Of a DNA stretch of 64,000 bases, positions 54,206 to 62,724 are shown in pieces. Numbering within the stretch: the stretch's first letter is position 1; each line of letters begins with the position of its first letter. Under the pieces are notes generated by a model. It was not told the origin of the DNA and ran no database searches. It saw only the letters and a list, made by a program, of their open reading frames with translations. This DNA comes from Georgenia satyanarayanai (GTDB lineage: Bacteria; Actinomycetota; Actinomycetes; Actinomycetales; Actinomycetaceae), in assembly GCF_009193135.1 (NCBI RefSeq), contig NZ_VUKC01000002.1, forward strand, positions 1-64,000, read 5' to 3'. The translations under genes and the position numbers were made by a program.

Positions 54206-55114
54206 TCAGTCGTGAAGCCGCACCTCGGTCGCCTTGTGGCCGCGCGGTTCCAGCTGGAGCGTGGAGTGCTCGACGTCGAAGTGGCCCTCGAGGCACTGCT
54301 GGAGCGCGTCGAGCACGACGCAGAACCGCTCGGGGCGGAGCACGTCGTCCTCGACGACGACGTGCGCGGAGACGACCGGGACACCGGAGGTGATGGTCCA
54401 GGCGTGGAGGTCGTGGACCGTGACGACCCCCTCGACCTCGCACATGTGCCCTCGCAGCCGACCGAGCGACATGTCCTCCGGGGCGGCCTCGAGCAGAACC
54501 CGGGCGACGTCGCGCAGGAGCATGAGCGCGCGCGGCACGATGAACGCGCCCAGCGCGACGGAGGCGACGGCGTCGGCCCGGGTCCACCCGGTCACGGCGA
54601 TGACGGCAGCGGCGACGAGGACGGCCACCGAGCCGAGGAGGTCCCCGAGCACCTCGAGGTAGGCGCCGCGGACGTTGAGGCTCTCCCCGCGGCCCCCGCT
54701 GAGCAGCCAGAGGGACACGAGGTTGGCGGCGAGCCCGACGACGCCGACGACGACCATGAGGCCCGTGCGGATCTCCGGTTCGGTGCCGAACCTGCTGACG
54801 CCCTCGACGATGACGACCACCCCGACGACGAGCAGGATGACGCCGTTGACGAGCGCGGCGAGAATCTCCGCGCGCTGCCAGCCGAAGGTCCACCTGCCCC
54901 GCGCGGGACGGGAGGCGATCCACGTGGCGGCGAGCGCCAGGCCGAGCGCGGCGGTGTCGGAGAGCATGTGCCCGGCGTCGGCCAGCAGGGCGAGCGAGCC
55001 CGAGAGCCACCCGCCGACGGCCTCGACCACCATGACGGTGGCCGTGACGAGGAAGGCCGCGAGGAGCCGGGAGCGGTGGGCCGCGGCGGCGGTGCGGTGG
55101 TGGTCGTGGCCCAC
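54206..55114 (-). CDS. czcD: Cation diffusion facilitator (CzcD/ZitB-like)
   Basis: A 302-residue CDF exporter for Zn or related divalent metals. The N-terminus is His-rich (GHDHHR). Six membrane helices carry LLADAGHMLSDTAAL in helix 2 and YLEVLGDLLGSVAVL in helix 5, with the metal-binding His and Asp. The cytoplasmic domain shows VEGVVTVHDLHAWTITSG. GTG 55114 is one base from the upstream stop. Confidence 0.93.
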   Translation of the reverse strand: MGHDHHRTAAAAHRSRLLAAFLVTATVMVVEAVGGWLSGSLALLADAGHMLSDTAALGLALAATWIASRPARGRWTFGWQRAEILAALVNGVILLVVGVVVIVEGVSRFGTEPEIRTGLMVVVGVVGLAANLVSLWLLSGGRGESLNVRGAYLEVLGDLLGSVAVLVAAAVIAVTGWTRADAVASVALGAFIVPRALMLLRDVARVLLEAAPEDMSLGRLRGHMCEVEGVVTVHDLHAWTITSGVPVVSAHVVVEDDVLRPERFCVVLDALQQCLEGHFDVEHSTLQLEPRGHKATEVRLHD

Positions 55115-55115
55115 G

Positions 55116-55475
55116 TCAGCCCCAGCCGAGCTCGTGGAGTCGCTCGTCGTCGATGCCGAAGTGGTGGGCGATCTCGTGGACGACCGTCACGGCGACCTCC
55201 TCGACCACCTCCTCGACGCTCTCGCACATGCGCAGCGTCGGGCCGCGGAAGATCGTGATGCGGTCGGGCAGGGAGCCGGCCGCCCACCAGGAGTCCCGCT
55301 CGGTCAGCGGGGTGCCCTCGTAGAGGCCGAGCAGGTCGGGGTCACCCGCGTCGGCCGGCGGCTCGTCCTCGACGAGGACGACGACGTTGTCCATCTGCGC
55401 GGTCAGCTCGGGCGGCACGAGGTCCAGGCCGTCACTGACGGCCTCCTCGAACTCCGCGCGGGACATCTCGACCAT
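55116..55475 (-). CDS. Minimal zinc metallopeptidase-family protein
   Basis: A 119-residue zincin of the short actinobacterial metallopeptidase family. HEIAHHFGIDD (H100, E101, H104, D109/D110) provides the zinc ligands and catalytic Glu. IFRGPTLRMCES precedes it as in relatives. No signal peptide is present. The substrate is unknown. Its gene is one base upstream of czcD. Confidence 0.9.
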   Translation of the reverse strand: MVEMSRAEFEEAVSDGLDLVPPELTAQMDNVVVLVEDEPPADAGDPDLLGLYEGTPLTERDSWWAAGSLPDRITIFRGPTLRMCESVEEVVEEVAVTVVHEIAHHFGIDDERLHELGWG

Positions 55476-55624
55476 GGGCCCATCATCACCCACACCCCCG
55501 GCGCCCCGGCAGGCCGTCCGGGGACGTGCCGCAGACCACACCGAGGCGTTTTGCTCCTACGCCGTTCTTCCCCCTATGCTTATGGAGGTCTTGGGGCGCC
55601 TCGGCGTCACGGGCGTCCGAACGG

Positions 55625-55697
55625 GCCCCCATCGTCTAGCGGCCTAGGACCCCGCCCTTTCACGGCGGTAGCACGGGTTCGAATCCCGTTGGGGGTA
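55625..55697 (+). tRNA. tRNA-Glu (anticodon TTC)
   Basis: A 73-nt cloverleaf. The acceptor GCCCCCA pairs with TGGGGGT (G-U at the first pair), the anticodon loop is CTTTCAC with TTC, and the T arm is ACGGG/CCCGT around TTCGAAT. The discriminator is A and CCA is not encoded. Confidence 0.97.
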
Positions 55698-55739
55698 CGA
55701 ACCAGCACGACAGAAGTACAGCAGGAAGCCTTACCACAA

Positions 55740-55813
55740 GGCCCCGTAGCGCAGTTGGTTAGCGCGCCGCCCTGTCACGGCGGAGGTCGCGGGTTCAAGT
55801 CCCGTCGGGGTCG
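55740..55813 (+). tRNA. tRNA-Asp (anticodon GTC)
   Basis: A 74-nt cloverleaf. The acceptor GGCCCCG pairs with CGGGGTC, the anticodon loop is CTGTCAC with GTC, the T arm is GCGGG/CCCGT around TTCAAGT, and the discriminator is G. It lies 42 nt after tRNA-Glu. Confidence 0.97.
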
Positions 55814-55818
55814 CGGCG

Positions 55819-55850
55819 GAAGGCCCGGTCAGAGTTCTGGCCGGGCCTTC
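55819..55850 (+). terminator. Hairpin between tRNA-Asp and tRNA-Phe
   Basis: A 10-bp stem GAAGGCCCGG / CCGGGCCTTC with a 12-nt loop directly after tRNA-Asp. There is no U tract. It may terminate or mark processing. Confidence 0.5.
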
Positions 55851-55858
55851 GCTCACCA

Positions 55859-55931
55859 GGCTCTGTAGCTCAGTTGGTAGAGCGTTCGACTGAAAATCGA
55901 AAGGTCACCGGATCGACGCCGGTCGGAGCCA
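55859..55931 (+). tRNA. tRNA-Phe (anticodon GAA)
   Basis: A 73-nt cloverleaf. The acceptor GGCTCTG pairs with CGGAGCC (one U-G), the anticodon loop is CTGAAAA with GAA, and the T loop reads ATCGACG instead of TTCGANT. The discriminator is A. Confidence 0.96.
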
Positions 55932-55938
55932 CACCGAG

Positions 55939-55965
55939 AAACCCCCGCCTCGTGCGGGGGTTTTT
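55939..55965 (+). terminator. Intrinsic terminator of the tRNA cluster
   Basis: Stem ACCCCCGC / GCGGGGGT with a 5-nt loop CTCGT, followed by five T residues. This is the most canonical intrinsic terminator in the window. Confidence 0.9.
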
Positions 55966-55991
55966 CCTTTGCCGGCCTGCGCGGCAGCCGC

Positions 55992-56034
55992 AGCGGGCGA
56001 GGGCCCCGCACCTGGTCGGTGCGAGGCCCCCGCT
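55992..56034 (-). terminator. Imperfect hairpin after the secreted nuclease gene
   Basis: AGCGGG/CCCGCT, GGCC/GGCC and GCACC/GGTGC form a bulged stem with a 5-nt loop, 15 nt downstream of the stop at 56049 on the minus strand. Confidence 0.45.
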
Positions 56035-56048
56035 CGTGCGCTACGAGG

Positions 56049-59000
56049 TCAGGAGGCCGGGGGGCGACGCACACCCAGGGTGTCGCGGCCGTCGCCGTTC
56101 CAGTCGCCCACGTACACCTCGTCACCCGAGCGTCCGTAGACGATCGCGAAGTCGGCGGGGCCGCCGCGCAGGGAGTTCTTCACGTGGAACTCCCGGTCGC
56201 GCCGGATCGCGAAGGTGTCCGTGCCGTTGCCGTCCCAGTCCCCGGCGAGGGTGACGTCGTCGGGCCGGCCGTAGGTGAAGACCACGTCGGCGTCGCCACC
56301 GGCGATGCGGTTCTTCACGTGGTACGTCGCGCCACGGCGCACCGCGAAGGTGTCCGTGCCGTTGCCGTCCCAGTCCCCGACCACGACGGCGTCGCTCGCG
56401 CGGCCGTAGGTGATGACGTGGTCGGCGTCGCCGCCACGCAGGGAGTTCTTCACGTGGTACTGCGCGCCACGGCGCACCGCCAGCGTGTCGACGCCGTTGC
56501 CGTCCCAGTCGCCGACGAGGACGACGTCGCCGTCCCTGCCGTAGGTGAAGACGCTCGTCGCGGGCCCGCCCCGGGGCGCGTCGTTGACGAAGTACCGGCT
56601 CCCGCGGCGCACCGTGATGGTGTCGCGCCCGTCACCGTCCCAGTCGCCGATGAGCACCTCGTCGGTGCGCCTGCCGTACTGGAAGGCGTAGTGCGCGGTC
56701 CCGGACCAGTCGTTGGACAGGAAGAAGCCGAACCGCTGCGCCGGCGGCTCGCCGCCCTCGACCGTCACGGGCACCCGGACGGTGGTGCCGCTGGGGGCGG
56801 CCTCCATCTCCAGGGTGTACCCGCCGTCGAGGTCGGCCGGGACCGTGAAGGTGACCGTGGCCGCGCCGTCGGTGACGGGGGCGGTGTGCACGGCCTCGCC
56901 CCGCTCGCCGTCCTCGCCGACCAGGTAGACGGCCAGCTCGGTGTTGTCCGGGCTGCCCAGCGAGGTGAGGTCGAGCTGGGACACCTCGAAGGAGACCTCC
57001 TCGCCGGCGACGAGCTCACTCGGCAGCGGGTCGACGACCGTCGCGCGGCGCGCGAAGTCGGGCGACAGCGGCGAGCTCTCCCGGATGTAGGCGATCCACG
57101 CGTCGCGGTCGATGAGCCCCGTCTGCTGGACGTCCGCGCCATCCTCGAAGACGGTGAAGTTGTCACCGCCCTGCGCCAGGAAGGAGAACGTGCCCACGCG
57201 GTAGTCCGCCTCGGGGTCGAGGGGCTGGCCGTCGATCGTCACGGAGGTGATCCGCTCACCGCGCGGCGCCGTCGGGTCCATCGTGTAGGACACGTTGTCC
57301 GACAGGCCGAGGTGCAGGAAGGGCCGCGAGCTCCCGTCCGGCTGCCACTGCTGCTCGAGCATCTGGGTGAACTGCTCGCCCGTGAGGGTGACGGTCCACA
57401 GGTCGTTGAGGAACGGCAGCACGGCGTTGGCCTCCGCGAAGGTGACCTCCCCGTCCTGCTCCTCCCCGGCGGCCGCGTAGAGCAGCTCGGCCCGGAGACC
57501 GCCCGGGTTGACGACCCCGATCTCGGCGGCGCCCAGGCGCTCCTCGCTCAGGGTGTCGCGCAGCGCATCGGCGACGAGGTTGCCGAGCGTGGACTCGCGG
57601 CTGCGGTCGTCCCGCACCGGCTGGCCGGTGGCACCGGTGGTGTGCGCCGTCGTGATGTCGGCGGTCACCTCACCGACGACCTCCTTGCCGATCTCCGCCG
57701 CCTGCGCGAGCGCGGCGTCCAGGATCTCCTTGACGGCCTCGACACGGGGGTAGGTCTCGACGAGCTCCTCCCAGTGGGTGGCGGTCGCGGGCACGTTGCC
57801 GTGGGTGTAGTCGACGACGTCGCCCGTCTCGCGGTCGACGGTGAGGACGACCTGGGAGACGTACTCGCCGTAGCTCTCGCCCTGGATGACGGGGCGGGTG
57901 GTGCCCTCGGCGCCGGGGAGGGGGCCGTCCCAGGCGTAGGCCTTGTGGGTGTGCCCGGTGAAGATCGCGTCGACCTCGGCGCTCGTGCCGTTGACGATGG
58001 AGGCGAAGACCTCGCTGCTCGCGACCTCCTCCTCGAGGGTCGAGCTGTCCTCGTCGAAGCCGGCACCCTCGTGGTACGCGGCGACGATGACGTCGGCCTC
58101 GCCGTTGTCCTCCTCGCCGTCGGTGAGCTGGGCCGCGACCCGGTTGACCGCCTCGACCGGGTCACCGAAGGTCAGCCCCTCGATACCGCCCGGGCTGACG
58201 AGGCTGCGGGTCTCCTCGGTGACCGCCCCGATGACCGCCACCCGGACCCCCTCGACCTCGACGGTCGCGTACTCGGGCAGGACGGGCTCCCCGTCTGCGC
58301 CGTAGACGTTGGCGCCGAGGTACTCGAAGTCGGCCCAGTCGCTCACCTGGCCGGTGAGGTTGTCGAAGCCGGCGTCGAACTCGTGGTTGCCCACGGCCGA
58401 GGTCGCCAGGTCGAGCGCGTTGAGGATCTCGATCGTCGGCTCGTCCTCCTGGAGGGAGGAGGTGAACAGGGAGGCGCCGATGTTGTCGCCGGAGGAGAAG
58501 AGGACGGTGTTCTCCTCGCCCTCCGCGGCCCGCAGCTCCTCGATCGTGCCGGCGAAGGCGAGCGTGTCGTTGGTGACGACGCCGGTCTCCCGGTCCGTCA
58601 CGTAGTCGAACAGCCGGCCGTGGAAGTCGTTGAAGGCCAGCAGGTTGATGTCGACCGTCGGCCCGGGCTCGTCCGCGACGAGGTCGAGGCCCACGATGAT
58701 CGGGTCGTGGTCGCTGGACCGGTAGGGCGAGGAGTCGTGGAAGTCGGTGACGTTGTAGTTGTACCGGCTGTACTCGAAGGCGATCGACTCGTAGGCGTTG
58801 ATGTTCCAGATGTCCGCGCCGGTCACCGCCGCGGTGGCCGCCTCGCTGGCGAGGACGTGGTCGAGCGAGCCGACCATCGAGCCGAAGGAGTAGGTCGACT
58901 TCTCGGTCAGCTCGTCGCCGAGGTCGGTGTACCCGTTGTCGTAGAAGACCTGCATCGGGTCTTCCTGGGTGTAGGAGTTGAAGTCACCCGCGAGGAGGAC

Positions 59001-61130
59001 CAGCTCGGTGCCGGCGTTCGCGGCGACCTCGTCGGCGAACGTGACCAGTGCCTGCGCCTGGCGGACGCGGTCCGGGTTGGAGGCCCCCTGCCCGTCGCCC
59101 TGGTCGGCGTTCTCGCCGGAACCTGAGCCCTTGGACTTGAAGTGGTTGTTGATCACGACGAAGGACTCGGCCCCCTCGATGACCTCACCGGACTCGTCGA
59201 CCGGCGCGAACTCCTGGGCCATGGGCTCCCGGGCGTTGGCGAACGCCGTGCTCCCGAGGAGGATCTCGGTGCCCCCCACCGGGGCGACGGCGTCGACCTG
59301 GTAGATGAAGGCGTTACGGATGACGTCCTCCGCCGCGGGGAACTCCGCGGGCGACGCGACGTACTCCCACCGGTCCTCGCCGGCGCCCGCGTTGAGGGCG
59401 TCGACGAGGTCGGCCAGGGCGTGGTCCCGGTCCGCCGGGGCGTCGCCGGGGACGAAGGTGATCGAGTTCTCGATCTCCTGGAGGGCGACGACGTCGGCGT
59501 CCAGGGCGTTGACGGCGGTGACGATCTTCTCGGTCTGCCGCGCGAGGTTCGCGGCGTCGTAGGCGCCGCGGACGTCGCAGCCCCGGGCCGTCGTCGGGTT
59601 GCCGAGGCGGTCCTCGAAGAAGCCGCAGCCGGCCTCCTCGTCCCCGAGGCTGGTGAAGTAGTTGAGCACGTTGAAGGTGGCGAGAGTGACGTCCCCGCCG
59701 ACCTCGCCCGGGACCTCGGGGCGGGTGTTCTCCCAGCTGATCGGCTGGACCTCGGCCGCGTTGGCACCGGTGAGACGCGTCTGGGGCTGCAGCGCCCAGG
59801 TGGAGTCCTGGTTGGCGACGGTGCGGCGGTAGTCGAGGATGACCGGACGCTCGAACTCGACCGGCGCACCGACGCGGACCGGGTTGTCCGGGGTCAGGTA
59901 GGCGACCGGGGTGTTGTGGTCCTCGAAGTCGAAGTTGGTCCAGCTGAAGCTGGAGCCGTCGTCCATCCGGATCTCGCGGTCCGCGTTCGCGGCGACGAGC
60001 TCGTCGTAGGCGTCGGTGCGGGGGCGCACGACGTCGGTGGGCTGGCGCAGCGGCTCGGTGCCGGCCGCCAGGCCCACCCAGCCGGTGACGTTGGTGTGGT
60101 AGGTGTCGGTGACGGTGAAGTCGCCCTGCGGGGCGAGGAGCATGCCCTCGAAGGCCTCCCGGTCCTCGACTCCGGGCAGGGGGATCTGCGCCGGGACGAC
60201 GTCCTCGGCCACCTCGTCCAGGACGCTGTAGCTCGCCGCACCGATCTGGGTCAGGCCGAAGTACTCGCCGGCGGTGCCGGTCACCTCGACGACCTCGCCG
60301 AGCTCGACGTCGCCGGCGAGGCCGGTGCCGCCGCCGAAGACGAAGATGCCGTGCGAGGCGTCGTGCCCGTCCAGGTCACCGCCGGTGCCCGCGGTCTGGA
60401 TGAACGCGCCGTTGAAGCCGCCCTCCGGGTACACGCCGGTGACGACGCCGCGGGTGGTGACGGTCTGGCCCAGCAGCGGGGTCTCGCTGCCCGTGCCCTG
60501 GATCTCCGCGATGGGCGTCACCGGGCCCGGCTCGAGGTCGGGGTCGGGGTCGGGGTCCTCGGCCGCACTGTTGACGGCGCCGAAGGAGCTCGCGAGCGGG
60601 CCGGTCCACACGCCGTCGATGCGCTGGAGCGACTCACCGACCGGGGTGGTGTTCGTCTGGGCGACGCCGATGTCCGTGCTCGCCGTCCCGGCGGCCGGAC
60701 CGTCGGCGGCCGTCATGACGCCCTCGTAGGAGAGGAACTCGACGACCGTCCCCTCGGGGTCGACCAGGGCGACGCCGTCCGGGCTGCCGTTCTGGATCCC
60801 GTCCGTCGGGTACTCCTCCACCACGACGCCGGAGTCGCCGACGACGCCGGACAGGGTCCGCGGGCCGTACGCCGTGTTGTTGCTGCCGTTGTAGAGGACG
60901 ATCTGCCAGCCGCTGAGGTCGGTCCCGACCGGTGCCTGGACCTCGATCGCCTCACCGACGTCGGTGCCGGCGTTGTCGTAGTGGATCTCGCTGATGAACA
61001 CGGGTCCCGTGCTCATGAGCGCGGCCGCTGGGGTGACGGCGACGAGCGGGGTGAGGATGAGGGAAGCGACTCCGACCGCGGCCACACCCCCTCTGCCACG
61101 GGCGGCGGACCTGCGGGGAACTCGGCTCAC
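56049..61130 (-). CDS. Secreted ExeM/NucH-type nuclease fused to 5'-nucleotidase with FG-GAP repeats
   Basis: A 1,693-residue exported protein. From GTG 61130 (behind AAGGAG) come a signal peptide (about 1-38); a lamin-tail domain (40-165, ISEIHYDNAGTDVGEAIEV); an OB-like domain (205-325); an EEP nuclease (480-813, TLATFNVLNYF, VALQEIEN, LAGDFNSY, SSDHDPI); a metallophosphatase (830-1100, FNDFHGR, GDNIGAS, GNHEFDAG); a 5'-nucleotidase C domain (about 1180-1346); and an Ig-like segment. Five FG-GAP-like repeats of about 47 residues follow (1460-1693), each with Ca-type DWDGDGRDT motifs. It could convert extracellular DNA to nucleosides and phosphate. No LPXTG or membrane anchor is seen. Confidence 0.93.
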   Translation of the reverse strand: MSRVPRRSAARGRGGVAAVGVASLILTPLVAVTPAAALMSTGPVFISEIHYDNAGTDVGEAIEVQAPVGTDLSGWQIVLYNGSNNTAYGPRTLSGVVGDSGVVVEEYPTDGIQNGSPDGVALVDPEGTVVEFLSYEGVMTAADGPAAGTASTDIGVAQTNTTPVGESLQRIDGVWTGPLASSFGAVNSAAEDPDPDPDLEPGPVTPIAEIQGTGSETPLLGQTVTTRGVVTGVYPEGGFNGAFIQTAGTGGDLDGHDASHGIFVFGGGTGLAGDVELGEVVEVTGTAGEYFGLTQIGAASYSVLDEVAEDVVPAQIPLPGVEDREAFEGMLLAPQGDFTVTDTYHTNVTGWVGLAAGTEPLRQPTDVVRPRTDAYDELVAANADREIRMDDGSSFSWTNFDFEDHNTPVAYLTPDNPVRVGAPVEFERPVILDYRRTVANQDSTWALQPQTRLTGANAAEVQPISWENTRPEVPGEVGGDVTLATFNVLNYFTSLGDEEAGCGFFEDRLGNPTTARGCDVRGAYDAANLARQTEKIVTAVNALDADVVALQEIENSITFVPGDAPADRDHALADLVDALNAGAGEDRWEYVASPAEFPAAEDVIRNAFIYQVDAVAPVGGTEILLGSTAFANAREPMAQEFAPVDESGEVIEGAESFVVINNHFKSKGSGSGENADQGDGQGASNPDRVRQAQALVTFADEVAANAGTELVLLAGDFNSYTQEDPMQVFYDNGYTDLGDELTEKSTYSFGSMVGSLDHVLASEAATAAVTGADIWNINAYESIAFEYSRYNYNVTDFHDSSPYRSSDHDPIIVGLDLVADEPGPTVDINLLAFNDFHGRLFDYVTDRETGVVTNDTLAFAGTIEELRAAEGEENTVLFSSGDNIGASLFTSSLQEDEPTIEILNALDLATSAVGNHEFDAGFDNLTGQVSDWADFEYLGANVYGADGEPVLPEYATVEVEGVRVAVIGAVTEETRSLVSPGGIEGLTFGDPVEAVNRVAAQLTDGEEDNGEADVIVAAYHEGAGFDEDSSTLEEEVASSEVFASIVNGTSAEVDAIFTGHTHKAYAWDGPLPGAEGTTRPVIQGESYGEYVSQVVLTVDRETGDVVDYTHGNVPATATHWEELVETYPRVEAVKEILDAALAQAAEIGKEVVGEVTADITTAHTTGATGQPVRDDRSRESTLGNLVADALRDTLSEERLGAAEIGVVNPGGLRAELLYAAAGEEQDGEVTFAEANAVLPFLNDLWTVTLTGEQFTQMLEQQWQPDGSSRPFLHLGLSDNVSYTMDPTAPRGERITSVTIDGQPLDPEADYRVGTFSFLAQGGDNFTVFEDGADVQQTGLIDRDAWIAYIRESSPLSPDFARRATVVDPLPSELVAGEEVSFEVSQLDLTSLGSPDNTELAVYLVGEDGERGEAVHTAPVTDGAATVTFTVPADLDGGYTLEMEAAPSGTTVRVPVTVEGGEPPAQRFGFFLSNDWSGTAHYAFQYGRRTDEVLIGDWDGDGRDTITVRRGSRYFVNDAPRGGPATSVFTYGRDGDVVLVGDWDGNGVDTLAVRRGAQYHVKNSLRGGDADHVITYGRASDAVVVGDWDGNGTDTFAVRRGATYHVKNRIAGGDADVVFTYGRPDDVTLAGDWDGNGTDTFAIRRDREFHVKNSLRGGPADFAIVYGRSGDEVYVGDWNGDGRDTLGVRRPPAS
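56060..56760 (-). repeat. 141-bp coding tandem repeats (FG-GAP blades)
   Basis: The sequence GTTCTTCACGTGG recurs at about 56170, 56311 and 56452, giving a 141-bp period. The copies are close at DNA level in the middle three units, which suggests recent internal duplication. They encode the Asp-rich blades of the nuclease. Confidence 0.8.
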
Positions 61131-61435
61131 GGGTGCTCCTTCTCCGGCCGTTCGGGCCGGCGTCTTCGTGCGCGCGCCGACGCGCGCAGTGGAGGGGTAG
61201 GCCCGTTCATCATGTGGCACGGGCCACGTCGCCGTCAACGTCTCACACTCCGAGACATCACCCGTTCACCCGCTCGACGCCGGACGGACACCCGGGCGCG
61301 CACCGCGCCGCAGGGGACGGTCCAGGAGCGGCTCGCGGGGCGAGGACGTGCACGGCGCGCCGATCCCCGCGATCATGGGGCAGCAACGACCGACAGCACG
61401 TCAACGGCGCTTCGGCGCGGAGAAGAGGGAGACGC
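61131..61435. other. 305-bp divergent intergenic region
   Basis: This region separates the leftward nuclease and the rightward holin-like gene. It contains a GC-rich partial palindrome near 61170-61185 and one PHO-like half-site GTTCACCCG (around 61263) on the plus strand, without the second 11-bp repeat needed for a full box. I could not pick a convincing promoter for either gene and see no small gene. Confidence 0.4.
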
Positions 61436-61867
61436 GTGAGCACTGCGGGACCGCAGCACCTCGGGACCGGCCAGCAGCCGCCCGGCCGCCCGACCGTCGG
61501 TGAGCTGGTAGCCAGGATCTCCGACCAGTTCTCGCGCATCCTGCGCGGGGAGCTCGAGCTCATCCAGGTCAAGGCGGCCGCCAAGGCCAAGAAGGTCGGC
61601 GCGGGAGCGGCGATGTTCGCCGTCGCCGGCCTCCTCGGCTTCTTCGCCCTCGCGCTCCTCATCACCACCGCGGTGCTGGGTCTGGCCGAGGCGCTTCCGG
61701 CGTGGCTGTCCGCGCTCATCGTCGCGGTCGTCCTCCTCGTCGTCGCCGGCATCATCGCCCTCGTCGGCAAGAAGATGCTCCAGTCGGGCGAGGCGCCCTC
61801 CGCCGAGGAGACCAAGGCCAACCTCAAGGCCGACCTCGACGCCGTGAAGAAGGGGCTCAGCTCATGA
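61436..61867 (+). CDS. Phage-holin-like / DUF1469 membrane protein
   Basis: A 143-residue protein with a cytoplasmic start (PTVGELVARISDQFSRILRG), two adjacent membrane helices (about 60-82 and 88-112) and a polar tail. It matches the Actinobacteria holin-like superfamily, which in chromosomes is not phage-related. GTG 61436 follows AGAAGAGGGAG. It overlaps the next gene by 4 nt, and the two are found together in many actinobacteria. Confidence 0.85.
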   Translation: MSTAGPQHLGTGQQPPGRPTVGELVARISDQFSRILRGELELIQVKAAAKAKKVGAGAAMFAVAGLLGFFALALLITTAVLGLAEALPAWLSALIVAVVLLVVAGIIALVGKKMLQSGEAPSAEETKANLKADLDAVKKGLSS

Positions 61868-62184
61868 GCGACCAGGACAAGCGCACCCCCGAGCAGATCC
61901 AGGCGGACCTCGCCCGTACCCGCCAGGAGCTGGCCGGCTCCGTCGACGAGCTCAGCTCGATGCTCGACCCGCGCGAGCAGATCAAGGAGGCGAGGTCGAG
62001 CCTCAAGGCCGCCCTCGGGCGCACCGGCGAGTCCGCCAGGCACGCGGCGAAGGGAGCCGAGGCCAAGGCCCAGTCGCTCCTGGACGACGCCAAGGGCGGG
62101 GACCCCAGGGCCATCGGCATCGTCGGCGCCGGGGTGGCCGCCCTCGCCGCCGTCCTCACGGTGGCGGCACGCCGCTCCCGCTGA
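61864..62184 (+). CDS. DUF3618-domain protein
   Basis: A 106-residue protein. The DUF3618 signature lies at the start (RTPEQIQADLARTRQELAGS, residues 7-26), then amphipathic helices rich in Ala and Lys, and a C-terminal hydrophobic segment with a basic end (AARRSR). It is probably membrane-tethered and works with the holin-like partner. The role is unknown. Confidence 0.9.
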   Translation: MSDQDKRTPEQIQADLARTRQELAGSVDELSSMLDPREQIKEARSSLKAALGRTGESARHAAKGAEAKAQSLLDDAKGGDPRAIGIVGAGVAALAAVLTVAARRSR

Positions 62185-62200
62185 GCCCCCACCACCGCAC

Positions 62201-62232
62201 GCGCGCAGGGTCCCGGGAGGCCCTGGCGCGCG
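62201..62232. terminator. Bidirectional hairpin between DUF3618 and bldC
   Basis: GCGCGCAGGG pairs with CCCTGGCGCGC (one bulged G), with a 10-nt loop, between convergent stops. Confidence 0.5.
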
Positions 62233-62239
62233 CCCCCGC

Positions 62240-62449
62240 TCAGCCTGCGGTGCGCTGCGCGCTCATGCCGCTCGCCAGGAGCAGCTCGTCCACCTCGCTG
62301 CGCCGGTAGCGCCGGTGCCCACCGAGCGTACGGACCGCGGTGAGCTTGCCCGCGTTCGCCCACCGGGTGACCGTCTTGGGATCCACCCGGAACCGCGCTG
62401 CCACCTCCCCCGGGGTCAGCAGCGTCTCCTCGCGGAGGTTGTCGTCCAT
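62240..62449 (-). CDS. bldC: BldC-like MerR-type DNA-binding protein
   Basis: A 69-residue protein that is a single winged-helix domain. LLTPGEVAARFRVDPKTVTR and TLGGHRRYRRSEVDELL match Streptomyces BldC closely. BldC binds direct repeats cooperatively and controls the timing of development in Streptomyces. In non-sporulating relatives the regulon is unknown. GAGGTG precedes ATG 62449. The neighbourhood with DUF3073 and purM is conserved in actinobacteria. Confidence 0.93.
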   Translation of the reverse strand: MDDNLREETLLTPGEVAARFRVDPKTVTRWANAGKLTAVRTLGGHRRYRRSEVDELLLASGMSAQRTAG

Positions 62450-62501
62450 GGTGCACCTCAGTTCCGTCACGGCCCGGGCCGGCTCACCCGCCAGATCACT
62501 C

Positions 62502-62525
62502 ACGGTAACTCGCCCGTTTCGGGCG
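62502..62525 (-). promoter_or_regulatory. Putative bldC promoter with small palindrome
   Basis: A leftward TACCGT -10 (62507-62502) has a perfect 6-bp inverted repeat CGCCCG-TTT-CGGGCG (62511-62525) in the promoter spacer, a place where a bound regulator would block transcription. Confidence 0.35.
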
Positions 62526-62608
62526 AAAAGCGGACGAAGGTCCCATGTCGGCCGACGGTCCGGACGTGGGGCCGGTGGGCGGAGTGAGCCGCCGCACGTG
62601 CGCTGGAT

Positions 62609-62637
62609 GGTCGAACCCACGCTCGACCATGTACCGT
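62609..62637 (+). promoter_or_regulatory. Palindrome and -10 upstream of DUF3073
   Basis: GGTCGA-N8-TCGACC (62609-62628) is a perfect inverted repeat followed 3 nt later by TACCGT (62632-62637). It lies about 90 nt before the DUF3073 start and could be an operator. Confidence 0.35.
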
Positions 62638-62724
62638 GGGCACCACGAACCATGACCACATAAATGGGGCCGCACTGACACCGTCGGTGCCTGCCCCTCT
62701 TCTACGTTGGAGGGGGTCGACGCC

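Noticed and set aside
55625-55931. tRNA cluster as integration site of a mobile element
   Set aside because: There is no integrase, no duplicated tRNA 3' end and no shift in gene content on either side.
56060-56760. Regularly spaced repeats resembling a CRISPR array
   Set aside because: The 141-bp period is in frame and encodes Asp-rich FG-GAP blades. The spacers are as conserved as the repeats and no cas genes are present.
61263-61272. PHO box for the secreted nuclease
   Set aside because: Only one GTTCACCCG half-site is present, on the opposite strand, without a second 11-bp repeat. The nearby ATCACCCG gives an 8-nt period, which does not fit PhoP.
61436-62184. Prophage remnant suggested by the holin-like protein
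   Set aside because: The holin-like/DUF3618 pair is a common chromosomal arrangement in actinobacteria and no other phage gene is nearby.
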